A stretch of DNA of 64,000 bases. Origin: Leptospira montravelensis (GTDB lineage Bacteria; Spirochaetota; Leptospiria; Leptospirales; Leptospiraceae). The notes under the pieces are model-generated. The model ran no database searches. It saw nothing but the letters and a program-made list of their open reading frames with translations, and was not told where the DNA came from. Positions within the stretch are counted from its first letter, which is position 1. Each line of letters begins with the position of its first letter. Positions 27,403 through 36,124 of the stretch are shown here, one piece after another. The translations under genes and the position numbers were made by a program. The stretch covers positions 1,109,501 to 1,173,500 of the forward strand of contig NZ_RQFO01000004.1 of assembly GCF_004770045.1 (NCBI RefSeq), read 5' to 3'.

Positions 27403-27817
27403 CAAGAGTCTCTCCTTTGCTGACAACTTCCGATTTTTGGTTCGTCCATACAATTTTCATCCTTACTGCTTTTAATCTCTCTACCTTTTCTATTACCTCC
27501 ACCGAACAAGTGACTGTATCTCCGAAATAAACTGGCCTACGAAACTTTGTTGTCGTTTCTAAAGCAACAGTCCCAAGTCCAGGAAGTTTCATTCCAAGCA
27601 CAGGCGCCAAAAGAGAAGCAGCAAGACCCCCATGAGCAATCCTCGTTCCAAAACTTGTTGTTTTAGCATATTCTTCGTCTACATGGAGTGGGTTAAAATC
27701 TCCACTAATCCCTGCAAATAAATACACATCTGTTTCGGTAATGGTTTTGGTAAAGGAGGCCGAATCTCCGATTTGAATTTCTAAAAAACTTTTACCTTTT
27801 TGATACATCTGAATCAT
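27386..27817 (-). CDS. MaoC-like (R)-specific enoyl-CoA hydratase
   Basis: 143 residues with a hot-dog fold. The hydratase-2 motif is AGISGDFNPLHVDEEYA with Asp and His as the catalytic pair, followed by FGTRIAHGGLAASLL. This is the PhaJ/MaoC arrangement, hydrating trans-2-enoyl-CoA to (R)-3-hydroxyacyl-CoA. The neighbouring acyl-CoA dehydrogenase and ligase suggest fatty-acid metabolism, but a histidine kinase gene lies between. The start at 27817 overlaps the upstream kinase gene by 26 bases. Confidence 0.85.
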   Translation of the reverse strand: MIQMYQKGKSFLEIQIGDSASFTKTITETDVYLFAGISGDFNPLHVDEEYAKTTSFGTRIAHGGLAASLLAPVLGMKLPGLGTVALETTTKFRRPVYFGDTVTCSVEVIEKVERLKAVRMKIVWTNQKSEVVSKGETLVIPPG

Positions 27818-29057
27818 CCTTAGGAATCATTTTTTTTGGTGAAAAGGCAAAGTGATAAAACACTCCTTCGTTTGGAGAGGAGGAACATTCAACTTCACGA
27901 CCATTCATCTGACTACATAATGAGAAAATAACCGATAAGCCGATAGACTCTGCTTTTTTATAATTTAATCCTGGTGGGAAACCAATACCATTGTCTCTGT
28001 ATTTTAATTCGTAATTGTATTTATCAGTAACAATAAACTCTATTTTAATCAAGGCGTCAGGTTTTCCCTTGGCAAATGCATGTCTAAAACTATTAGTTAA
28101 CATCTCCGTAATCATAAGTCCCATAGGGATCGCATCGATGATGTTAAACTCCAACTGTTGAATATCTAACTCAATGAGTATATCAGTCCTCATATACATA
28201 AGTTTTATATTTTCAACTAGACTTGTGATATAATCTACCGAACTAAGACCTGATAAATTTTTACTACTATATAATTTTTCATGAACGAGAGCTATAGCTT
28301 TGATTCTGACTATACTTTGTTCTAAGATATCTGCAGTTTCTGGTGGAGAAGAATATACCTGGAGTTGCAAAAAAGAAATGATCACAGCTAAATTATTTTT
28401 AACTCTATGGTGGACTTCAGTGAGTAAGGTTTCGTTCTCACGGAGTGAACGTTCGAGTTTCGACTGATTTTCCATATAACTAGTCATATCGGTAATGACA
28501 GCTACGGCTTTGTTGGCACTTCCTTCTCTGGCGGGAATGTAGAGTCTATGTTCTAAGGCCCACTTAATATGGCCATCTTGGGAGCGGACCCTATACAATA
28601 ATCCAGTATGGTTATCCCGTAATTGGTTCATCCAAATATGAGTCATCCGTTCTCTGTCGGCTTCATGGACTCGTTCCATTAGTAATTCCGGGTGGATCAA
28701 AATTTCATTAGTTGGTATATCAAACAGACGCGAAACTTGTTCGCTTAAAAAATCAATTTTCCATGTATCCAAATTGAATACAATAACAGCATCTTCGATA
28801 CGTTCTAAAATTACTTGAAATAGTTGGTCTGATTCAATTTTCTCGAGCAAAACATGTTTTTGTCTCTTTAGTTCCCGCACCAAAAGTATAAAGATGATCA
28901 AAGCAGAGATAGTAACAAATCCCCAACCTTTTACACTTTGAATTTCTCGAATATCCTCGGGTGATTGGAATATTAGTGAAATCGCATAATCCGAAAAATA
29001 TATCCAAACATAGCCGAATAACAGATATAATAATGCTATTCGGCCAGCTGCTTTCAT
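27792..29057 (-). CDS. PAS-containing HisKA_2 sensor histidine kinase
   Basis: 421 residues. Two N-terminal membrane segments (about 5-28 and 45-62) are followed by a PAS domain with PAC (about 75-195, including GHIKWALEHRLYIP). The dimerisation domain has EVHHRVKNNLAVI with the phospho-acceptor His216, typical of HisKA_2 kinases, and the HATPase has TEMLTNSFRHAFAKG and YRDNGIGFPPG. No receiver domain is attached and no regulator gene is adjacent, so the partner lies elsewhere. It overlaps the MaoC gene by 26 bases. Confidence 0.88.
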   Translation of the reverse strand: MKAAGRIALLYLLFGYVWIYFSDYAISLIFQSPEDIREIQSVKGWGFVTISALIIFILLVRELKRQKHVLLEKIESDQLFQVILERIEDAVIVFNLDTWKIDFLSEQVSRLFDIPTNEILIHPELLMERVHEADRERMTHIWMNQLRDNHTGLLYRVRSQDGHIKWALEHRLYIPAREGSANKAVAVITDMTSYMENQSKLERSLRENETLLTEVHHRVKNNLAVIISFLQLQVYSSPPETADILEQSIVRIKAIALVHEKLYSSKNLSGLSSVDYITSLVENIKLMYMRTDILIELDIQQLEFNIIDAIPMGLMITEMLTNSFRHAFAKGKPDALIKIEFIVTDKYNYELKYRDNGIGFPPGLNYKKAESIGLSVIFSLCSQMNGREVECSSSPNEGVFYHFAFSPKKMIPKDDSDVSKR

Positions 29058-29060
29058 CGG

Positions 29061-30635
29061 CTACAAAAGTTCCTGCAAAGATTGGAAACGTTCATGTACA
29101 GTTTCTTCAATCGATTTCCCTAATTGGGAATAAAAATTCCACAATTGAGTGAGTTCTGATGGAACATAGTTTGAAAGTCGACTGAAAGACATAAGATATT
29201 TCCCAACAAGATAATACGAAAGTAACTTTCGATCTACTAATTTTTCCTCTAAAGAATAGTGTTCTGTAGATTTATGTGTATCCAGTTCCGAAAGAGAAAG
29301 GATCACAAAAATTGACAAAACATCTGCAAATGCAAATTCAATCGATTGTTGCTTTTTTCGATTTGGCTCAGAGTCCAAAGCAATGATTATATCAAATAGA
29401 ACATTTTGTATCTTGTCAGCTAAATTTAACTCTTTTTCCAATTTAACAAATTCTTTTTGAAACTTTTCTTTTCCCGAATATAAGGAAGAAATAATAGATC
29501 TTTGGATTTCGCTAGTTCCGCCACCAATGGTTCCTAACTTTACATCCCTGTAAAATCGTTCTACGGAATATTCTTTCATATACCCGTACCCACCAAACAA
29601 CTGTACAGAGTCCTTAGCAACATCTTCTGCAATTTCAGAAGTAATGAGTTTACCTAAACTACTCTCTAAAGGAGATGGAATACCTCTATCTTTTCGTTCT
29701 GCTACCCAATAAATTAATCTCCTAGCTGCTTGAATGTAGACCCAGTTACGAACTAGAATATCACGCATCCCATAAAAACTAGAAATTGGTTTACCAAATT
29801 GAACTCTTTCGTTCGCATAACGAAGTCCTTTACGAAAACAAAACTCCATTGCTCCCGCAAGACCAGCAACAAAAACGGTTCTTTCCCATTCTAAAGTCTC
29901 TTTACCGATTCTCATAAAACCAGTATTCAAAGGTCCGAGCAGATTTTCTTTAGGAATGACCATATCTTCAAACACGAGTTCGGCGGTCACAGAAGTGTGA
30001 TGTCCTAGTTTTTTAAGTACTTTACTTACTTTAAACCCAGGAGTGTTACTTTCTACAATGAAAGCAGAAATTCCCATAGGCCCTCTTCCTTTTTCGGAAG
30101 TTCGAGCCATTACCACAAACACCTGACCTACAGGACCATTTGTGATGTACATTTTGGTACCATTCAATTTCCATCCACCTTCCACTTCTTCAGCTTTTGT
30201 TAAAAGGGAAGCCGCATCTGAACCAGAAGCTGGTTCGGTAAGAGCAAATCCTGCCATCCATTCACCTGTAGCAAGTTTCGGGAGATATTTTGATTTTTGG
30301 TCATTTGTTCCTTGAAAAATAATTGGCATAGTTCCAATCACTAAATGGGCAACCCACGAAAGACCCATTCCTCCATCTAACGAACCAGATGCGAACGCAT
30401 CGGTTGCAATCGAACAAAGTAAACAACTAGCTCCTTCTCCACCATATTCAGATGGAATGGTAAGTCCCGTTAAACCGGCCTTACTAAACTCTTTCCATAA
30501 TTCGTTTGACCAAATTTCCTTTTCATCTCTTTCTTCTGCGGAGGGGAAAACTTTTTCTTCTGAAAATTGAAAGACAGTATTATAAAAACTTCTTTCCTCT
30601 TCATTCAGATAGGGATTCAGTTTTGGGTGTATCAT
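29061..30635 (-). CDS. acyl-CoA dehydrogenase with C-terminal extension
   Basis: 524 residues, about 130 more than a standard acyl-CoA dehydrogenase. The core (1-385) has GFALTEPASGSDAASLL (129-145), MYITNGPVGQVFVV (162-175) and VQLFGGYGYMKEYSVERFYRD. As in the dehydrogenase at 2.9 kb, IGGGTSE replaces the medium-chain catalytic Glu, and Glu251 in LEWERTVF takes the isovaleryl/long-chain position. The C-terminal extension is helical and resembles the extra domain of very-long-chain members. Its start overlaps the acyl-CoA ligase stop by 4 bases, so both probably act on the same chain. Confidence 0.87.
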   Translation of the reverse strand: MIHPKLNPYLNEEERSFYNTVFQFSEEKVFPSAEERDEKEIWSNELWKEFSKAGLTGLTIPSEYGGEGASCLLCSIATDAFASGSLDGGMGLSWVAHLVIGTMPIIFQGTNDQKSKYLPKLATGEWMAGFALTEPASGSDAASLLTKAEEVEGGWKLNGTKMYITNGPVGQVFVVMARTSEKGRGPMGISAFIVESNTPGFKVSKVLKKLGHHTSVTAELVFEDMVIPKENLLGPLNTGFMRIGKETLEWERTVFVAGLAGAMEFCFRKGLRYANERVQFGKPISSFYGMRDILVRNWVYIQAARRLIYWVAERKDRGIPSPLESSLGKLITSEIAEDVAKDSVQLFGGYGYMKEYSVERFYRDVKLGTIGGGTSEIQRSIISSLYSGKEKFQKEFVKLEKELNLADKIQNVLFDIIIALDSEPNRKKQQSIEFAFADVLSIFVILSLSELDTHKSTEHYSLEEKLVDRKLLSYYLVGKYLMSFSRLSNYVPSELTQLWNFYSQLGKSIEETVHERFQSLQELL

Positions 30636-32533
30636 TGGTAAATTCCTTCTATTTGTTTTGTGAATACATCTGAAATGACGTTTCTCTTCATTTTTAAAGT
30701 TCGTGTCATTTCCAGATCGGGATCAAAGGGACGAGGTACCAAATAGAAATTATTAGCTGGTATCATCTCAAAACCTTTGAATCCGTTTTCGCGAGATATA
30801 ATACGTGAAATTTCAGCTCGGTATAATTCCCGAACCTTTGGATGTAAGTTCCATTCCCCTGCTTTTTCTTTAGAGATACCTGGAATTTTAGCCTCTACTG
30901 CTTCGAAGTTGGGAACAATCAATGCGGCTAGAGTTTTTTTATCATGCCCTACAACCATGACTTGGTCTATGTATGCAGAAGTTAGAAGTTTGTCTTCGAT
31001 TGGGATTGGTTCTACGTTTTCACCACCGATCAGGGCAATTGTATCTTTGGATCTACCTGCAAAAATTAATTCATTTCTATGGGAGATATACATAAGATCG
31101 CCTGTGTCAAAAAAGCCATCTGGATCAAAGACAACTTGGTTCAGTTCAGGACGTTTATAATAACCTTTCAGGATTTGTTTGGATTTGATCCAAAGGGTTC
31201 CTTTGGCACCCGCTTTCGTTACGATTTTTCCAGTTTCATCTTTCAATCGAATTTGGTATCCATTAATCGGAACACCTACGGTTCCTTTGGTGGGTTTAGA
31301 GTTTGACCGAATGGAAACTACAGCAGAAGTTTCTGTCATCCCGTAACCTTCTAAAACTTTAAGACCGATGGCAGATAAAAATTCATCCACTACACTTGGC
31401 AGCGCGGAGCCGGCAGAGATACAAATCCGAATTTTTCCACCTAATGCTTTATGGATGGCAGAAAAAATTTTAACACTGAGTAACTTAAAGGGAGAGAGTA
31501 AAATCAAAACTAACAACCCATAGGTTCTTTTCAAAAGAGAAATCAAAATATTTGGTTTTAAAATTTCGAATTCAAATCCAAAACACATTGCATAATAATG
31601 AGCCCATTTAGATCCAACTTTCAAAAAGAAATGGAATAACTTTTCTTTAAACCCACCTTCTTTAGCAACCTTAGAAATGATTCCATTATATACGGATTCC
31701 CATATCCGAGGAACGGAAGGAAATATAGTAGGTCGAAAGTCGCGAAGGTCATCCTTTAAGGAAGACATATTCGAAACTAAAAAATCAATCCCTAGAAAAA
31801 TTCCTGCATATTCAATCGCTCTTTCAAAAGCATGCCAAGGAGGAAGTAAACTCACTGCATTGTCATTTGCATTCATATCTAACCGAGAGATTGTATTTTG
31901 AATGGCAGTGATCCAACCTTTTTGGGACAACATTACACCTTTAGGATTCCCAGTTGTACCGGATGTATAAATAAGAGTGGCAAGAGCATCAGGATCAGTT
32001 TGACTTATTCGTTTTTCTAAAGTTTGTTTACCTTCCGAATTCCATTTTTCTTTTCCTCTCTCGGCAATAGAAAGGATTGAATTTTCACCTGTGTATAATT
32101 CGCCTTGGTCCGTTTCCAATATAAAAATTTGTTTTAAATGTGGGAGTTCACCTAACAAATCATCAATGCGTTTTTTATCTTTTGGTTTTTGAACCACCAA
32201 ATATTTTGCTTCCGAATGGTTTAGGATATAAAGAATTTCTTCCCGAACAATGTCTGTACCTCGGGGAACTACCACCGCTCCAGATGTAAGGATGGCAAGA
32301 TCGGTCCTTAACCAATGGACTGTGGCATCACAAAAAAAACCGATTCGGTCCCCGACTTCTACACCTAGATCGATCAAACCCAAAGTCAAGTGGTCGACAA
32401 ACTGTTTCAAATCTCCAAAACTGATCCCAGGGAATTCAGTAGCCGATTTTCTCTTCCGAAAGGATATTTTGTTTGGGAGAGATTCTGCGACCTGAGTCAA
32501 TGCTTGGTAGAGGTTTTCGTAGTTGCGAGTCAT
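30632..32533 (-). CDS. long-chain acyl-CoA synthetase (AMP-forming)
   Basis: 633 residues. Activates a fatty acid to acyl-CoA via an acyl-adenylate. The ATP/AMP signature LIYTSGTTGNPKGVMLS and the A5-like GYGMTETSAVVS are present, as is the D-x-G-D motif (GFFDTGDLMYISHRN) with the later catalytic Lys region (GGENVEPIPIED). A hydrophobic stretch in the middle fits the long-chain FadD class found with dehydrogenases. ATG 32533 is chosen because AAAGG lies upstream and the sequence beyond it (to 32683) runs into the promoter area of the divergent gene. First gene of a pair with the dehydrogenase. Confidence 0.9.
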   Translation of the reverse strand: MTRNYENLYQALTQVAESLPNKISFRKRKSATEFPGISFGDLKQFVDHLTLGLIDLGVEVGDRIGFFCDATVHWLRTDLAILTSGAVVVPRGTDIVREEILYILNHSEAKYLVVQKPKDKKRIDDLLGELPHLKQIFILETDQGELYTGENSILSIAERGKEKWNSEGKQTLEKRISQTDPDALATLIYTSGTTGNPKGVMLSQKGWITAIQNTISRLDMNANDNAVSLLPPWHAFERAIEYAGIFLGIDFLVSNMSSLKDDLRDFRPTIFPSVPRIWESVYNGIISKVAKEGGFKEKLFHFFLKVGSKWAHYYAMCFGFEFEILKPNILISLLKRTYGLLVLILLSPFKLLSVKIFSAIHKALGGKIRICISAGSALPSVVDEFLSAIGLKVLEGYGMTETSAVVSIRSNSKPTKGTVGVPINGYQIRLKDETGKIVTKAGAKGTLWIKSKQILKGYYKRPELNQVVFDPDGFFDTGDLMYISHRNELIFAGRSKDTIALIGGENVEPIPIEDKLLTSAYIDQVMVVGHDKKTLAALIVPNFEAVEAKIPGISKEKAGEWNLHPKVRELYRAEISRIISRENGFKGFEMIPANNFYLVPRPFDPDLEMTRTLKMKRNVISDVFTKQIEGIYQ

Positions 32534-32654
32534 GGGTTTTGCCTTTTCCTTTGGAATCTTTACAGAAATGTAGATTGGATAAAAAACCACTGTTCGTTTT
32601 TTGCAAGTATTTTTGTTCTTTTTGACAAACTTTTCGGAAAGGTAGGGCATAACT

Positions 32655-33254
32655 ATGTTCTTTTGGATACATGACGGGCGCATTTTACCAAATACACCGG
32701 CTACTTATACAGATCGGGTGCACAAAATCCATCCCGGGGGAAAAAGCTCCCCGATTTCGGGCGAAAAAGAAGATGGTACGACTCGGTCCACTCCCTCATT
32801 TTTGCATCGTACCCCAGGCGAAGTTTACCAGGAATCAGCAAATCAAACCGAAAAAACTGTCTACTTCCTTCATGAAATCATGTCAACACCGGCACATACC
32901 CTGCCTTCTTCCGAAACGATATCCAATTGTTTGGATTTTATGTTGGAAAAGGGAATTCGTCACCTCCCCATCGTTAATGATTTGGGAACTTTAGTTGGTT
33001 TTGTTTCCGATCGGGATATTCTTGAAAAAAGTAAGTCTTACGAAAGAGACTGGCCCATTTCAGATATAATGACAAAACGTGTGTTAGTTGGTTCTCCAGG
33101 TTCTGAGATCAGAGGGGTCACACAAGTTCTTTTGGAAGAAAGAATTGGCTGTATTCCTGTCGTAAATGACGATAATCAACCTATTGGTATGATCACACGT
33201 TCCGATTTACTTCGTTTGTTATTAAAGTATCCGAATTTGAATATCATTGCTTAA
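32655..33254 (+). CDS. tandem CBS-domain protein
   Basis: 199 residues. Residues about 75-199 form a CBS pair: HEIMSTPAHTLPSSETI ... GIRHLPIVNDLGTLVGFVSDRDIL and then DIMTKRVLVGSPGSEI ... IGCIPVVNDDNQPIGMITRSDLLR. CBS pairs bind adenine nucleotides (AMP, ATP, SAM) and regulate attached or partner proteins. The N-terminal 70 residues are polar and not recognisable. ATG 32655, divergent from the ligase gene. The symporter gene starts 9 bases after the stop, so they are probably cotranscribed. Confidence 0.85.
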   Translation: MFFWIHDGRILPNTPATYTDRVHKIHPGGKSSPISGEKEDGTTRSTPSFLHRTPGEVYQESANQTEKTVYFLHEIMSTPAHTLPSSETISNCLDFMLEKGIRHLPIVNDLGTLVGFVSDRDILEKSKSYERDWPISDIMTKRVLVGSPGSEIRGVTQVLLEERIGCIPVVNDDNQPIGMITRSDLLRLLLKYPNLNIIA

Positions 33255-33263
33255 AGGGGTTAT

Positions 33264-34697
33264 ATGTTTTGGGATTTACTCGTCCTTATTTTTTATTTTG
33301 TGATCGTTTTTTATTTTGGATTTCACTTTGCCAAAAATAACCAAAAAGAAGAAGACTTTTACCTCGCTAAAAAAGAGATCCATTGGTTCTTTCTTTTATT
33401 GTCCCTTGTGGCAACAGAAACCTCAAGTTTAACTTTTTTAAGTATACCTTCCTTATCTTTCAAAGGAGATTATAGATTTTTAGAAATTGCTTTTGGTTAT
33501 TTGATTGGTAGGACAATTGTTGCTTTGTATCTTTTGCCATCCTACTTTTCAGGAAATACCATTTCGGTTTACGAATATGTTGGTAATCGTTTTGGTAAAT
33601 CACCTCAAAAAACATTGTCCCTAGTTTTTACTGTTTCCAGACTTCTAGGAGATGGAATCCGCTTGTATGTGAGTTCCTTGCCAATTGCTTTTTTATTAGA
33701 AAGGATGGGCCTAAATTTATCTCCAGAAATTTTAGGGATGATTGCTTTAACCACATTAAGTATTGTCACAATCATTTATTCGGTGGTAGGTGGGTTTCGT
33801 GCGATCGTTTTTACCGATGTACTCCAATGGTTTATTTATATTTTTGGTGGGATCTTTGCACTAGGCCTACTCATTGATAAATTAGACATTTCTATTTGGG
33901 AAGGAATTAAAAACCTTCAAACCTCACATAAACTTAATTTATTTGTTTTGGATTACCTTCCTTCCGGTGACAATAGTTACTTTATCTTATTTGCACTGAT
34001 TGGTGGTGCCTTTATTTCCATTGGTTCCCACGGCACAGACCTAATGCTTGTTCAACGAGTGATTGCCACAAAAAATTTAGTATCAGGCCAAAAGATACTC
34101 ATCGGTAGTGGAATTGTAGTCCTAGTGCAATTTATCCTTTTTCTTTGTATAGGATCCCTTCTTTATCTTTTTTATTCAGGCCAATCAATGGCACCTGACA
34201 AAGTGTTTAGCCAATTTATTGTGGCGGAGGTCCCTTCTCCAATCCTTGGGATTCTCGTAGCAGCAATCCTTGCCAGTGCCATGTCCACATTGAGTTCCAC
34301 AATCAACTCTCTCTCTTTGACATGGGCTCGCGATTGGGGAATGGACAGGTGGTTTAGTCCACGCACACTATCTCTTTTTTTTGGTGTCACTCTTTTCGTT
34401 TCCAGCTTAGTACCTTATTTTCTCATACAAACCTGGGAAAAAGGAGTTTTGGAAATGGGTTTAACCATATTTTCCTACACACTTGGTCCATCCATTGCCG
34501 TTTTCTTTTTAGCCAAAGGAAAAGCCGAGTTACCGGTATCGGGACTCGTATTTTCGGTATTTTTTCTAACCAGTATCCTTGGCACGGTTGCCATAGGTTT
34601 AGGTTTTCAAATCTCCTTCACCCTACTCATCCCGATTGGATTTGGAATCCAAATCTTTCTTGTACAAATTTCTAGATTGGTGTTTAAAAAAAATTGA
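33264..34697 (+). CDS. sodium/solute symporter (SSS family)
   Basis: 477 residues with 13 membrane segments, the SSS topology. Conserved features include YYGFHFAK-like N-terminus followed by the polar EDFYLAKKEIHWFF, ETSSLTFLSIPSL in the unwound first core helix, and SGTDLMLVQRV-like sequence (SHGTDLMLVQRVIATK), with the late AAILASAMSTLSSTINSLS motif that holds the Na+-site Ser/Thr residues. The substrate is unknown (sugars, amino acids, carboxylates are all possible). The stop TGA (34695-34697) lies within a TTGACA hexamer that may belong to the leuA leader. Confidence 0.87.
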   Translation: MFWDLLVLIFYFVIVFYFGFHFAKNNQKEEDFYLAKKEIHWFFLLLSLVATETSSLTFLSIPSLSFKGDYRFLEIAFGYLIGRTIVALYLLPSYFSGNTISVYEYVGNRFGKSPQKTLSLVFTVSRLLGDGIRLYVSSLPIAFLLERMGLNLSPEILGMIALTTLSIVTIIYSVVGGFRAIVFTDVLQWFIYIFGGIFALGLLIDKLDISIWEGIKNLQTSHKLNLFVLDYLPSGDNSYFILFALIGGAFISIGSHGTDLMLVQRVIATKNLVSGQKILIGSGIVVLVQFILFLCIGSLLYLFYSGQSMAPDKVFSQFIVAEVPSPILGILVAAILASAMSTLSSTINSLSLTWARDWGMDRWFSPRTLSLFFGVTLFVSSLVPYFLIQTWEKGVLEMGLTIFSYTLGPSIAVFFLAKGKAELPVSGLVFSVFFLTSILGTVAIGLGFQISFTLLIPIGFGIQIFLVQISRLVFKKN

Positions 34698-34733
34698 CAG
34701 GAATCCCGATAGCTGTTCGTCTAAAAAGTAACT

Positions 34734-34784
34734 ATGAAATTATCTGCTAACATTCAGTTGCTCCTCCTCCTCGAACTTTTATAG
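34734..34784 (+). CDS. leuL: leucine-rich leader peptide of leuA attenuator
   Basis: A 16-codon frame from ATG 34734 to TAG 34782-34784 encodes MKLSANIQLLLLLELL. Eight of the 16 residues are leucine, five of them consecutive (TTG CTC CTC CTC CTC), then CTT TTA after one Glu. CCTCGA 34769-34774, inside the Leu run, can pair with TCGAGG 34786-34791. A terminator hairpin follows at 34811-34839 and leuA starts at 34890. Ribosome stalling on leucine codons when charged tRNA-Leu is scarce would expose an antiterminator, as in enterobacterial leuABCD. The Shine-Dalgarno is weak (AAAAAG upstream). A TTGACA lies at 34694, without a good -10. Confidence 0.78.
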   Translation: MKLSANIQLLLLLELL

Positions 34785-34822
34785 ATCGAGGGAGACAGTG
34801 CTGTGTGACAAAGCCCACTCCC
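34769..34822 (+). promoter_or_regulatory. leucine attenuator: pause hairpin and antiterminator strands
   Basis: Three mutually exclusive strands can be drawn. Strand 1 CCTCGA (34769-34774) lies in the Leu codons, strand 2 TCGAGG (34786-34791) and its overlapping GGGAG (34790-34794), and strand 3 CTCCC (34818-34822) in the left arm of the terminator. Pairing 1:2 gives the pause hairpin; pairing GGGAG with CTCCC gives an antiterminator that disrupts the terminator stem. The pairings are short but their positions fit the standard model. Confidence 0.55.
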
Positions 34823-34850
34823 AACCGGGAAGTGGGCTTTTTTTATTTTT
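34811..34850 (+). terminator. intrinsic terminator of the leuA leader
   Basis: AAGCCCACT (34811-34819) pairs perfectly with AGTGGGCTT (34831-34839), with CC/GG adding two pairs above one mismatch, and the stem runs into TTTTTTT (34838-34844) then ATTTTT. It is the strongest intrinsic terminator in the window, and it lies in front of a gene on the same strand (leuA at 34890), which is what an attenuator needs. Confidence 0.85.
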
Positions 34851-34889
34851 GGTCCTCCCGGTGGTAGTGGCAGCGGATATGGAGGAACC

Positions 34890-36074
34890 ATGAAACCAAA
34901 CCAAATTAAAATTCAAGACGTAACCTTACGGGACGGAAACCAAGCATTAAGAAGACCCTGGACCTTAGAAGAAAAAATAGAGGTCTTTGACTTACTTGTC
35001 GCATTGAATGTCGATGGAATCGAAGTGGGATTTCCTTCTTCTAATGAAACTGAATTTGTCGCAAGTAAAACCTTAGCCAAACGAGCACCGGTGGGTAAAC
35101 CTATTGCCGGATTATCTAGAGCCAACGAAACAGAAATCGCTAAAACTTGGGATGCCATTCAATATGCAAACAAACCAAGAATGCATATCGTTTACCCCGT
35201 AAGTGAATTTTCGATCCGTCATGTATTAAAAATTTCTGAAAAAGAAGTCATTCAAAAGGTCCAAAAATCAATTACCTTTGCCAGATCCATAGTGGGACCA
35301 GATGTAGAAATCCAGTTCTCCGGGGAACATTTTGGTGATGCAATAGAAAACTTTGCTTTTACAAAGGAAGTTTTTCTTTCTGCTATTGAGGCAGGTGCCA
35401 ATATCATCAACTTACCCAATACCGTCGAACGATACCGACCTATGGTATTTGTGAATATGGTAAAGGAAATGAAAGAGTTTATTGGAAATAGAGCCAAAGT
35501 TTCTGTACATACACATAATGATTTGGGAATGGCGACCGCAACATCCGTTGAATGTGTTTATGTGGGGGCCGAACAAATTGAAGTAGCATTGAACGGTTTA
35601 GGTGAAAGAGCAGGAAATACAAATCTATACGAAACATGTATCGCCTTACATCAAAATGGTGAGTCCTTAGGAATCAATTTCCAAAGAATTTACCCAACGG
35701 CAAAACGTATCTCCGAAATGACTGGCATACCTATTGGAGAAAAAACTCCCATTATTGGGGAAGATATTTTTTCCCATCGATCCGGGATCCATCAAGATGG
35801 AGTTGCCAAGACCATCAAACAGTCAAAAGGTGCTTACCGAACTTTTTCCCCTGAATTTGTTGGAAGAAATGACAACGAAACCATTTCCTTTACGAACCAA
35901 TCAGGCCATAGGGCCATTCAGTTTTTGTTAGAAAACAGAGGAATAGTGGTTCCACAATCGGAAATCCATCGTTTGTTTGAAATTGCTAAAGCCATTTCTT
36001 CCCAGGAGAATAACAGAGAGATCACCGAAGCAGAGTTAGTGGATTTAGCGACAAGGTTTGCGGCGACTCTCTGA
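34890..36074 (+). CDS. leuA: 2-isopropylmalate synthase without regulatory domain
   Basis: First committed enzyme of leucine synthesis: condenses acetyl-CoA with 2-ketoisovalerate. The 394 residues cover the TIM barrel (DVTLRDGNQAL 10-20, metal ligands HTHND 207-211, NGLGERAGN 235-243, GIHQDG 299-304) plus a short C-terminal linker, but there is no C-terminal LeuA allosteric domain, which would add 100 or more residues. RDGNQAL and LPNTVERYRP resemble the actinobacterial/fungal enzyme type, while HTHNDLGMA is bacterial type. Citramalate synthase or homocitrate synthase are alternatives, but the leucine leader argues for LeuA. A GGAGG at 34881-34885 precedes ATG 34890. Confidence 0.85.
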   Translation: MKPNQIKIQDVTLRDGNQALRRPWTLEEKIEVFDLLVALNVDGIEVGFPSSNETEFVASKTLAKRAPVGKPIAGLSRANETEIAKTWDAIQYANKPRMHIVYPVSEFSIRHVLKISEKEVIQKVQKSITFARSIVGPDVEIQFSGEHFGDAIENFAFTKEVFLSAIEAGANIINLPNTVERYRPMVFVNMVKEMKEFIGNRAKVSVHTHNDLGMATATSVECVYVGAEQIEVALNGLGERAGNTNLYETCIALHQNGESLGINFQRIYPTAKRISEMTGIPIGEKTPIIGEDIFSHRSGIHQDGVAKTIKQSKGAYRTFSPEFVGRNDNETISFTNQSGHRAIQFLLENRGIVVPQSEIHRLFEIAKAISSQENNREITEAELVDLATRFAATL

Positions 36075-36124
36075 ACAAGAAGTGGTTTTGTCCAGAGAAT
36101 CTTTCGCGCAATTCTTAACGAATC

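Noticed and set aside
32622..32654. TTGACA upstream of the CBS gene as a promoter
   Set aside because: The nearest -10-like hexamer, CATAAC, is 21 bases away; kept only as a half-site remark.
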